Assembly (NCBI RefSeq): GCF_040605455.1
Contig: NZ_JBEXCV010000283.1
Span: 1-5,614, forward strand
Reading direction: 5' to 3'
Source of the DNA: Embleya sp040605455
GTDB lineage: Bacteria > Actinomycetota > Actinomycetes > Streptomycetales > Streptomycetaceae
DNA length: 5,614 bases
The position numbers and the translations under genes are program-made. The number at the start of each line of letters is the position of its first letter. The stretch's first letter is position 1. Positions 1-4,696 of the stretch are shown here, in pieces. Below the pieces are notes generated by a model. It saw only the letters and a list, made by a program, of their open reading frames with translations. It did no database searches and had not been told where the DNA came from.

Positions 1-375
1 CGGTCGATCGCGCCGGACGATGCCGTAGTCCTGGCCGTCGAGCGGGCCCAGCACGCTCGCGGGCACGAACGACTCCATCGCCCAGGCTCTGGTCTGCACG
101 TCCGCGGCGAAGCCGTACGCCCCCCAGACGGGCCAGCGCACGCGGGCGCGCCAACTGCCGTCCCGGTACTGATGCCAGCTCACCAGGGTGACCTCCAGGT
201 GTTGTCCGTCCGGGAGGAGCATCCGTACCCGCGGCCCCGTCGGTTGCGGGTCCGCCTCCTTGCGTCGCTTGCCGACCGGGCCGTAGAGCGGCTCGCGGCG
301 GCCGGCGGATTCCGCGCGGGTGGGCGACTCGCCACCGGCGGCCGATGTCGGTAGTGCTGCGATCTTGCTGCTCAC
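1..375 (-). CDS. Unknown tryptophan-rich protein, C-terminus cut by window edge
   Basis: I do not recognise this protein. The frame is open for 125 codons from a GTG at 373-375 to the left edge, so the C-terminus is missing. Residues 1-48 are rich in Ala, Pro, Gly and charged residues (a KRRK cluster at 36-39) and look disordered. From about residue 49 there is a compact, probably beta-rich part with five tryptophans (67, 75, 81, 84, 98), including SWHQYRDG at 66-73 and VRWPVWGAYGF at 79-89. No signal peptide or membrane segment is seen in the visible part. No Shine-Dalgarno sequence stands before the GTG. CACAAT lies 6 bases upstream and could be a weak -10 element for a leaderless transcript, but no -35 accompanies it. 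An ATG at 383 leads only to MAA-stop. Coding is supported by the long open frame, Gly/Trp/Tyr content and G/C-ending codons. The start is uncertain. Confidence 0.65.
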   Translation of the reverse strand, partial: MSSKIAALPTSAAGGESPTRAESAGRREPLYGPVGKRRKEADPQPTGPRVRMLLPDGQHLEVTLVSWHQYRDGSWRARVRWPVWGAYGFAADVQTRAWAMESFVPASVLGPLDGQDYGIVRRDRP

Positions 376-433
376 GCGGCCATTGTGCGGCGCCGCGACG
401 GCCCACCGGCCCGAAAGCGCCGTCACACGCACG

Positions 434-479
434 CGTCCCACCCGTACGGCGCACGTCAGTGCGCCACGCGAGTGGGACG
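434..479 (-). terminator. Nested hairpin, likely terminator of the 76-residue gene
   Basis: An inner 7-bp perfect stem, ggcgcac (448-454) with gtgcgcc (459-465), has a 4-base loop. It is flanked by outer 8-bp arms cgtcccac (434-441) and gtgggacg (472-479). It starts 18 bases past the stop of the minus-strand small gene. There is no T tract, as is common for actinomycete terminators. It could also act on readthrough toward the gene at the left edge. Confidence 0.5.
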
Positions 480-497
480 GGTGGGGGTGCGATCCCG

Positions 498-728
498 TCA
501 GGACACCACCCGAAGCTCGGCCGGGGCGACCACGCTCAGGCCCAGCGTCGCGGCCAGGTCCTCGACCAGATTGACGGCCTGGTCCGCGGTCAGTCGTTCG
601 ACCGTCCACTCGTCGGTGGGGCGGCCTTCGGCGTCGGTGTGCGGACCGAATCTCAGCTCGATCGGACGGTCCGCGTCGGCGGAGGGCAGCACCGGAACCC
701 GGGCCACCAGAGTGACATTGTTCGACAT
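498..728 (-). CDS. Small protein of unknown function, 76 residues
   Basis: Not recognised as a named family. The ATG at 726-728 is chosen because AGGGAG lies 8 bases upstream, an excellent Shine-Dalgarno match. An in-frame ATG at 785 would add 19 residues but has no such site. The protein begins MSNNVTLVARVPVLPS. It then runs through a polar loop (FGPHTDAEGRPTDEW, 27-41) into a probable amphipathic helix (LTADQAVNLVEDLAATLGL, 46-64) and a final strand (ELRVVS). It is clearly acidic, with no cysteine, signal peptide or membrane segment, so it is probably a soluble cytoplasmic alpha/beta protein. Hairpins stand on both sides (862-904 and 434-479) and a plausible promoter is at 788-816, which points to a single-gene transcript. 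Function cannot be inferred from the neighbours. The strong ribosome site and the ordered pattern make a real gene likely. Confidence 0.75.
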   Translation of the reverse strand: MSNNVTLVARVPVLPSADADRPIELRFGPHTDAEGRPTDEWTVERLTADQAVNLVEDLAATLGLSVVAPAELRVVS

Positions 729-787
729 GACGTCGACTCCCTTCGGAGAGCGAAAACGATCGCCGCTGTCATTGCCGGTCGCCACTC

Positions 788-816
788 ACGCTCGCATCGC
801 CTACGGACCGTGTCCA
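788..816 (-). promoter_or_regulatory. Candidate vegetative-type promoter of the 76-residue gene
   Basis: On the minus strand TGGACA (816-811) matches five of six bases of the -35 consensus. After 17 bases comes GAGCGT (793-788), a partial match to the actinomycete -10 TAGRRT. Transcription would begin near 780, giving a leader of about 50 bases before the ATG at 728. It lies downstream of the terminator at 862-904, consistent with a separate unit. Confidence 0.4.
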
Positions 817-861
817 GGTGTCTCCGGAGGCACAGGGAGCGCACAAGGCGCGCCCCGACGC

Positions 862-904
862 ACGACACGGCCCCGGAGCACGTCGCGCGCCGGGGCCGTG
901 TCGT
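862..904 (-). terminator. Strong 15-bp hairpin, terminator of the transpeptidase gene
   Basis: The arms acgacacggccccgg (862-876) and ccggggccgtgtcgt (890-904) are perfect inverse complements around a 13-base loop. The hairpin is about 90 bases past the transpeptidase stop codon and ahead of the promoter of the next gene. No T-run follows on the minus strand. Its symmetry means it could block transcription from both sides. A smaller hairpin, ggggg/ccccc with an AAGT loop, sits at 914-927, closer to the stop codon. Confidence 0.7.
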
Positions 905-995
905 CGATCGTGTGGGGGAAGTCCCCCCGCATGTGGATGAAGTCGTCTACCCGGGTGGGACGAACGACTCGCCACCGGATGCGATCAGGAGCGGG

Positions 996-2888
996 TCAGC
1001 CGAAGAATGCCTTCACCACCGGTCCCGCCGCCGAGCCGCCGGACTTGCCCTTCTCGACCAGAACCGCGATCGCGACATCGTCCTTGAACGCGATCATCCA
1101 GCCGTGCGTGAGGGTCTCGCCCTTGTCGTCGAACTCGGCGGTACCGGTCTTGGCGCCCACGGTGCCCGGGATGCCCTGGAGCATCTTGCCCGAGCCGTTG
1201 GCCACCACGCCCTGCATCAGCGACTTGAGTTGACCGGCGATCGCCGGGTCCAAGTCGTGCGAGGGCACCCGACCGGGCACGTCGTCCGGCGCGAGCACGG
1301 GCTGGTTGAACTTGCCGGAGGCGATCGTCGCGGCGACCGAGGCCATCACCAGCGGACTGGCCAGCACCCGGCCCTGGCCGATCATCGACGCGGCCTTGTC
1401 GTTCTCGCTGTTGGCCGGGGGCACCGAACCGTCGAAGGTCACCGTGCCGACGTCCCACTTGGCGCCGATCCCGAACTGCTCGCCCGCCAGCTTGTTCAGC
1501 GTGTCGTTCTCGATCTTCGACCGGTTGCCGATGAACGCGGTGTTGCAGGACTGCGCGAAGTCTTCCTGGAAGAGCGCGTTGGGCATCGGCTGGAGACCGT
1601 CGTAGTTCTTGAACGTCTGGCCGTTGACCACGAGCGTGTTCTCGCACGGCACCTTGTCGGTCGGCTTGAGGCCCGCCCGCAGCAGCGCCCCGGAGGAGAC
1701 CGTCTTGAAGGTCGAGCCCGGTGGGTACCGACCGGTGAAGGCGCGGTTGTCGCCGTTCGCGGGGGTGTTCGCGGCACCCAGGATGCCGCCGGACTTGGCG
1801 TCGAGCACCACGATCGAGGCGTTGTTGCCGCCGGTGACCGCCTTGAGTGCCTCCTCGGCCCGCTTCTGGGTGTTCGGGTCCAGGGTGGTCTTCAGCGGCT
1901 CGGACGGCTTGCTCTTGACGTCGACCAGGGTCGTCTTCTCCGCACCGGCGGCGTCCACGATGCTGATCTTCAGCGCCGCGGTGCCGGCCAGCTTCTTCTC
2001 GTAGCGATATTGCAGGCCGGAGGCGCCCACCGAGTCCACGGAGGACGCGCTCGGGTCGGCGTTCTTGAGCAGATCCGCGTTGTCGCCGGAGCCGACCGTA
2101 CCGACGATCTGCTTCGCCACGTCACTGGCCTGCTGCGTGCTCTCCTTGACCTGTATCCCGCCCAGGCCGGCCAGCTTGAGCTGACCGTTGCCGTCCCACT
2201 TCTCCTTGCGCAGGGTCACCAGCGGCAGCGACTGGTTCGGATCCGCGGCCGCGACCCGGGACTTGAGCTTGGGGACGTCCAGGTCGAACAGCGGATCGGC
2301 GAGCGCGGCGTACAGCGCGTCCGGGTTGGTGATCTTGGCCGGCCACAGGGACAGCGCCACCACCGGCGTCGAGGTGGCCAGCGCCTTGCCCGAGCGGTCC
2401 AGGATCTCGCCGCGCTTGGGCAGCGTGCGATCACGCTTGATCTTGCCGGTGTCGGCGAGTTGGGGGTGCACGATGGACTGGGTCCAGTGCACGGTGCTCT
2501 TGCCGTTCGCGGTGACCACCGGGACGGTCGAGTCGATCTTGACCGGCTCGGCCACCCCCTTGAGGGTCAGCGTCGCGTTGTAGGTGAGCGTGGCGGGCGC
2601 GTTGTCCTTGCCCTTGGTGTACGTACCGGGCTTGTACTCGGCCTTGACGATGCCCAGCTGCTTGCCCGTCGTTTCCAGGCCGGCCTGTGCCGTGGTGGGG
2701 TTGTCCGTGAAGGACGCGGCCTTGGCCGCATCGCCGCTCTGCCACGCGGTCAGGAAGTTCCTGGCCGTCGTCTCGGACGTGTCCTTCTTCTCGCCGCCAC
2801 CGCCGCTGCACGAGGTCAGCGCGGCCACCACGACAACGGACAACACCAACGGCACGGCCGACGGGATCCGCCGCATCTTGCTGCCCAC
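996..2888 (-). CDS. Lipoprotein class B penicillin-binding protein (transpeptidase) with MecA_N domain
   Basis: This is a D,D-transpeptidase that would cross-link peptidoglycan on the outer face of the membrane; it has no glycosyltransferase domain. The 630 residues from the GTG start show, in order: a signal peptide with lipobox LTSC (24-27, lipidated Cys27); a Gly-rich linker; an NTF2-like MecA_N domain (about 36-145, with NFLTAWQSGD at 44-53); a dimerisation region opened by the class B motif RGEILDRSGKAL (159-170); and the transpeptidase domain (about 335-628). Catalytic motifs are all present: STFK (Ser392, Lys395), SCN (447-449) and KTG (580-582). The GTG at 2886-2888 is chosen because GGGAGG lies 6 bases upstream; the ATG at 2876 is too far from it and the ATG at 2945 lacks it. 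The architecture matches actinobacterial lipoprotein PBPs such as mycobacterial PBP-lipo, and staphylococcal PBP2a. It is divergent from the WhiB gene. Which cell-wall process it serves is unknown. Confidence 0.95.
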   Translation of the reverse strand: MGSKMRRIPSAVPLVLSVVVVAALTSCSGGGGEKKDTSETTARNFLTAWQSGDAAKAASFTDNPTTAQAGLETTGKQLGIVKAEYKPGTYTKGKDNAPATLTYNATLTLKGVAEPVKIDSTVPVVTANGKSTVHWTQSIVHPQLADTGKIKRDRTLPKRGEILDRSGKALATSTPVVALSLWPAKITNPDALYAALADPLFDLDVPKLKSRVAAADPNQSLPLVTLRKEKWDGNGQLKLAGLGGIQVKESTQQASDVAKQIVGTVGSGDNADLLKNADPSASSVDSVGASGLQYRYEKKLAGTAALKISIVDAAGAEKTTLVDVKSKPSEPLKTTLDPNTQKRAEEALKAVTGGNNASIVVLDAKSGGILGAANTPANGDNRAFTGRYPPGSTFKTVSSGALLRAGLKPTDKVPCENTLVVNGQTFKNYDGLQPMPNALFQEDFAQSCNTAFIGNRSKIENDTLNKLAGEQFGIGAKWDVGTVTFDGSVPPANSENDKAASMIGQGRVLASPLVMASVAATIASGKFNQPVLAPDDVPGRVPSHDLDPAIAGQLKSLMQGVVANGSGKMLQGIPGTVGAKTGTAEFDDKGETLTHGWMIAFKDDVAIAVLVEKGKSGGSAAGPVVKAFFG

Positions 2889-3190
2889 CAGATTCCTCCC
2901 GAACGTCCACGAACCCCCGACAGCCCGCCGGAGGTCTTCGGTCACGCTACCCGGACCGCGAACGCACGTCGGCCATCGGGCACGAGTACGACCGACTTGT
3001 GACCCGGTTGTTGAGGTGCCCGGGACACCTCGGGTGAGGGATCGCCCTCAACCCTGGGCGAACGGGAGCCGAATTCGCGACCGGAGGAAACCGGTCCCCC
3101 ATGCGGTGCGTCGGTAGGAGCATGAGGGTCTGCCGGGTCGGGGGCCCCGAGTTGACCGTTGGCACCGTCGAGCAGGAGGAGAACGGGGCG
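2889..3190. promoter_or_regulatory. Divergent intergenic region with three short dyads
   Basis: This 302-base stretch separates the divergent transpeptidase and WhiB genes and must hold both promoters. Three inverted repeats follow one another. The first is gaggtg/cacctc (3013-3018 and 3026-3031) around the palindrome cccggg. The second is tgaggg/ccctca (3035-3040 and 3045-3050), with a ggg/ccc extension past a one-base bulge. The third is gaccgg/ccggtc (3079-3084 and 3091-3096), whose stem and loop hold a GGAGGA ribosome-site-like sequence. TTGACC at 3152-3157 resembles a -35 but has no -10 at the right distance. No convincing plus-strand promoter was found by eye. The dyads could be operators or leader hairpins. 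Confidence 0.4.
2944..2972 (-). promoter_or_regulatory. Weak candidate promoter of the transpeptidase gene
   Basis: TAGCGT (2949-2944 on the minus strand) fits the TANNNT -10 pattern. Seventeen bases upstream, CCGACG (2972-2967) matches only three of six -35 positions. The start of transcription would be near 2937, leaving a leader of about 50 bases to the GTG. The call rests mainly on the -10 and its position. Confidence 0.25.
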
Positions 3191-3514
3191 ATGGGGACCA
3201 CACGGATCGCCATACCGACACCACCGCGTTACGGGTGGCAGGAGGACGCGGCATGCAGGGGCCTGGACGCCGGGCTCTTCTTCGGTGACGACCAGGAGCG
3301 GCCCGGCGAGCGTCGGGCGCGCGAGCGGGTCGCCAAGAAGGTCTGCATCTCCTGCCCGGTGCGGCGGCGCTGCCACGAGCACGCGATGTCGGTCCCGGAA
3401 CGCCGGGGTGTGTGGGCGGGTCTGGGCGAGACCGAACGTGCCGCGCTGTTGCGCGAACAGGAGCAGGAACACGAGCACGAGCACGAGCGGGAGAAAGCCA
3501 CGACTGCGGCCTGA
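3191..3514 (+). CDS. WhiB-family [4Fe-4S] transcriptional regulator, WhiD/WhiB3-like
   Basis: WhiB-like proteins hold a redox- and nitric-oxide-sensitive [4Fe-4S] cluster. Studied members act in the cytoplasm by binding the principal sigma factor and DNA, controlling development or stress responses. In this 107-residue protein the four cluster cysteines are Cys22, Cys52, Cys55 and Cys61 (C-X29-C-X2-C-X5-C). The segments WQEDAACRG (16-24) and LFFGDD (29-34) resemble WhiD/WhiB3. The turn motif reads GVWAGL (73-78) where GVWGG is usual. The tail is a charged EQEQEHEHEHEREK run (89-102) encoded by a hexanucleotide repeat. The ATG at 3191 is chosen for AGGAGGAG just upstream (9-11 base spacing) and for the usual N-terminal length. 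In-frame ATGs at 3101 and 3122 would add 30 or 23 residues; that at 3101 has GGAGGA 12 bases upstream. Assignment to the WhiD/WhiB3 branch is from memory of family sequences, not an alignment. Confidence 0.9.
   Translation: MGTTRIAIPTPPRYGWQEDAACRGLDAGLFFGDDQERPGERRARERVAKKVCISCPVRRRCHEHAMSVPERRGVWAGLGETERAALLREQEQEHEHEHEREKATTAA
3455..3493 (+). repeat. In-frame hexanucleotide repeat at the 3' end of the WhiB gene
   Basis: Six degenerate hexamers follow one another: GAACAG, GAGCAG, GAACAC, GAGCAC, GAGCAC, GAGCGG, then GAG. They encode the dipeptides EQ, EQ, EH, EH, EH, ER and a final E. The unit is a multiple of three, so gain or loss of copies would change tail length without a frameshift. 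Confidence 0.8.
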
Positions 3515-3570
3515 CCGCGCCCGGGAGGCGGGCGCCCCGCGCCCGCGCGGCCGGATCCGGAGTCAGGCCG
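3507..3570. terminator. Bidirectional terminator spanning both convergent stop codons
   Basis: Outer 9-bp arms cggcctgac (3507-3515) and gtcaggccg (3562-3570) are perfect inverse complements. The left arm contains the WhiB stop TGA (3512-3514) and the right arm contains the phosphoribosyltransferase stop (3563-3565 on the minus strand). Between them lie two mutually exclusive 7-bp hairpins with 5-base loops, gcgcccg/cgggcgc (3517-3523 and 3529-3535) and gcgggcg/cgcccgc (3528-3534 and 3540-3546). Placement between convergent genes 48 bases apart argues for shared termination. Confidence 0.6.
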
Positions 3571-4171
3571 GCAGGTCGTCCTCGGTGAGCAGCCCACGCA
3601 CGTCGAGTCGGGCTCGCACGTGCGGCGTGCACGCGTCCACCACGACCGCCGCGCCGATCCATTCGGCGCCGGCCACGGTGACCATCCGCCGCACGGCACT
3701 GGCCTGCGCACCGGTCTCGATCCACTCGTCGACCAGGAGCACCCGATCGCCCGGCCGAAACAGCCGGCTCGGGACCACCAACGTGAGGCCGCCGTCCTGG
3801 TATTCGGGCGGGGTGGCGGCGCGCAGCATGGGGTCGTCGCCGGGCCGTCGGCCGTCGCCGACGATCCGCCGATCCTTGCGGATCTCGACGAAGCCGACGC
3901 CCAGGTGCAGCGCCGTGATCGGCCCCAGGACCAGACCGCGGGTCTCGATGCCGACGATCAGGGTTGGCTGCGCATCCGCGTGCAGCGCGCCGAGGCCGGG
4001 ACCGAGCATGGCCAGCACCTCGGGGTCGTGCCACCAGCCGGAGGCGTCCGCGAAGGTGCCCCACGGTGTCTCCCGCCAGGTGAACGCGTCCGCGAGTCGC
4101 CGCGCGATGGCTCCCACGCTGCCCTGACGGCTCGTCACCTCGGCGCACCCCGTTCCGTCCCGCACCGGCAT
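3563..4171 (-). CDS. Phosphoribosyltransferase-family protein, APRT-like with altered PRPP loop
   Basis: Type I phosphoribosyltransferases join a base to PRPP, or release it, in nucleotide salvage or regulation. This 202-residue protein has a Rossmann-like pattern and three segments resembling adenine phosphoribosyltransferase: GIETRGLVLG (74-83; compare GIEARGF), VEIRKDRR (95-102; compare VRKKGK) and PPEYQ (121-125). The PRPP-loop segment is RVLLVDEWIETGAQA (143-157). Ordinary members have VDDLLATGGT, so Asp148, Thr153 and Gly154 are kept, while Glu149, Trp150, Glu152 and Gln156 depart from the pattern. An aromatic N-terminal region (WRETPWGTFADASGWWHD, 32-49) is unusual. The ATG at 4171 is the first available start; only a weak AAGG precedes it. 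TAGCCT at 4196-4191 may be a -10, giving a very short leader. It is convergent with the WhiB gene. Substrate is unknown; calling it apt would overstate the evidence. Confidence 0.8.
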   Translation of the reverse strand: MPVRDGTGCAEVTSRQGSVGAIARRLADAFTWRETPWGTFADASGWWHDPEVLAMLGPGLGALHADAQPTLIVGIETRGLVLGPITALHLGVGFVEIRKDRRIVGDGRRPGDDPMLRAATPPEYQDGGLTLVVPSRLFRPGDRVLLVDEWIETGAQASAVRRMVTVAGAEWIGAAVVVDACTPHVRARLDVRGLLTEDDLPA

Positions 4172-4199
4172 GTCCGGACCTTCGACCGAAAGGCTACCG

Positions 4200-4245
4200 G
4201 TGCGGGTCGGTTCGGATTCGCGAACCCGCCCCGGGCGACCCGCAC
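4200..4245 (-). terminator. Two-part hairpin after the 75-residue gene
   Basis: Ten-bp arms gtgcgggtcg (4200-4209) and cgacccgcac (4236-4245) pair perfectly. Inside, ggttcg (4209-4214) pairs with cgaacc (4221-4226) around a 6-base loop; the two stems compete for base 4209 only. It begins about 25 bases past the stop of the minus-strand small gene and ends just before the candidate -10 of the phosphoribosyltransferase gene. This suggests separate transcription, although it could instead be a regulatory structure upstream of that gene. Confidence 0.5.
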
Positions 4246-4269
4246 TCGACCGGCCGCCGCGGCGGGCGC

Positions 4270-4497
4270 TCAGTCCGCGCCGGGGCGGTCCAACGGCTGT
4301 TCGACCAGCGCGAGCACCCGACTGGCCATGAACCGCGCGGTGCGCACCACCGTGCCCGTCCGGGTCAGTTCGCTCACCTCGACGACGCCGCGGCGGACCG
4401 CGACATCCAGCCGGCGCCCCGCGCGCGTCGCGGTCATCTCGTAGGTCTTGGTGCTGTCGCCCGCGTCGACCACTATCTCGACCCGATCGCCCTTCAT
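4270..4497 (-). CDS. Small beta-rich protein of unknown function, 75 residues
   Basis: I recall similar short hypothetical proteins in Streptomyces genomes but no assigned function. The ATG at 4495-4497 is chosen because AAGGGGG lies 5 bases upstream; an in-frame GTG at 4536 would add 13 residues without a comparable site. The sequence alternates hydrophobic and polar residues over most of its length: DRVEIVVDAG (4-13), TYEMTATRAG (18-27), RLDVAVRRGVVEVSEL (29-44), TVVRTARFMASRVLALVEQP (49-68). This predicts several antiparallel strands and possibly a last helix. There is no cysteine, signal peptide or membrane segment. It is rich in Arg, Val and Thr, with almost all codons ending in G or C. 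Its start overlaps the stop of a 17-codon upstream ORF (ATGA), and it is divergent from the kinase gene, sharing a regulatory region of about 200 bases. A functional link with the kinase is possible but unproved. Confidence 0.75.
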   Translation of the reverse strand: MKGDRVEIVVDAGDSTKTYEMTATRAGRRLDVAVRRGVVEVSELTRTGTVVRTARFMASRVLALVEQPLDRPGAD

Positions 4498-4547
4498 CTG
4501 TGCCCCCTTCGACCGATTACCTCCATCTTCTCCCACAGGTCCGACAT
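4494..4547 (-). CDS. Possible 17-residue leader ORF coupled to the 75-residue gene
   Basis: An ATG at 4545-4547 opens the frame MSDLWEKMEVIGRRGHR and stops at TGA 4494-4496. The stop overlaps the ATG of the next gene in the sequence ATGA (4497-4494), the classic arrangement for translational coupling. GGGGAGAGGG ends 3 bases before the ATG, and its GGAG core is about 7 bases away, which is good ribosome-site spacing. A 6-bp hairpin (4550-4555 with 4564-4569) covers part of that site. The frame also reads through the ribosome site of the downstream gene (AGG GGG codons), so the Gly-Arg-rich end may be incidental. It may be a regulatory leader or chance; the overlap and the strong site argue for translation. 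Confidence 0.4.
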   Translation of the reverse strand: MSDLWEKMEVIGRRGHR

Positions 4548-4696
4548 CGACCCTCTCCCCGATGAGGGTGGTCCGGCCCCGACTCCGGGGCGCCTTACCG
4601 CGCGGGGCGCCGGGGTTCCTCTAACGTGTGTCGCACACAGGGGATTCGGGCACACGACACCCGGACGACGGCACCACGCGAGGGGATCGGGCACAC
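4548..4696. promoter_or_regulatory. Divergent regulatory region upstream of the kinase gene
   Basis: This region should hold the kinase promoter and that of the small-gene unit. TAACGT at 4622-4627 fits a plus-strand -10, but the matching -35 region is all G and C, so the call is weak. Next to it lies a dyad, gtgtg-tcg-cacac (4626-4638), a possible operator at the transcription start. GGGGCGCC occurs twice (4587-4594 and 4604-4611), 17 bases apart. A gcccc/ggggc hairpin (4576-4580 and 4587-4591) and an accctc/gagggt hairpin (4550-4555 and 4564-4569) are also present. No convincing minus-strand -10/-35 pair was found. Confidence 0.35.
4639..4696 (+). repeat. Imperfect direct repeat abutting the kinase start codon
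   Basis: AGGGGATTCGGGCACAC (4639-4655) recurs as AGGGGATCGGGCACAC (4681-4696) with one base deleted, 42 bases apart start to start. The second copy includes the presumed kinase ribosome site (GAGGGG) and ends directly at the ATG. The first copy follows the gtgtg/cacac dyad. Confidence 0.8.

Noticed and set aside
385..1233. Plus-strand open frame of 282 codons
   Set aside because: It crosses the small gene, two hairpins and the transpeptidase end, with Arg/Thr/Ser-rich sequence and no ribosome site or motif.
345..3002. A very long plus-strand open frame (885 codons) antisense to the transpeptidase and small gene
   Set aside because: Its product is low-complexity, rich in Arg, Gly, His and Val, with no domain, and it runs through terminators and gene boundaries. 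Opposite it lies a transpeptidase with all catalytic motifs. Such shadows are normal in GC-rich DNA.
3024..3028. GACAC, the core of the WhiA/WhiB recognition sequence
   Set aside because: Five bases occur by chance many times in this window, and no wider motif supports it.
3152..3157. TTGACC as a -35 element for the WhiB gene
   Set aside because: No -10-like sequence lies 16-18 bases downstream; the ribosome site occupies that position.
3101..3190. N-terminal extension of the WhiB protein from ATG 3101 or 3122
   Set aside because: The ATG at 3191 has the better ribosome site and a family-typical length. The extension contains AGG codons and no conserved motif, though start 3101 cannot be fully excluded.
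3048..4148. Minus-strand open frame of 366 codons covering the WhiB and phosphoribosyltransferase genes
   Set aside because: Its composition is Arg/Ala/Pro-rich and it conflicts with two recognised families in other frames.
4494..4694. Minus-strand 66-codon open frame upstream of the small gene
   Set aside because: Only its last 17 codons have a good start and ribosome site. The upstream part is Arg/Pro-rich and lies in the divergent regulatory region.
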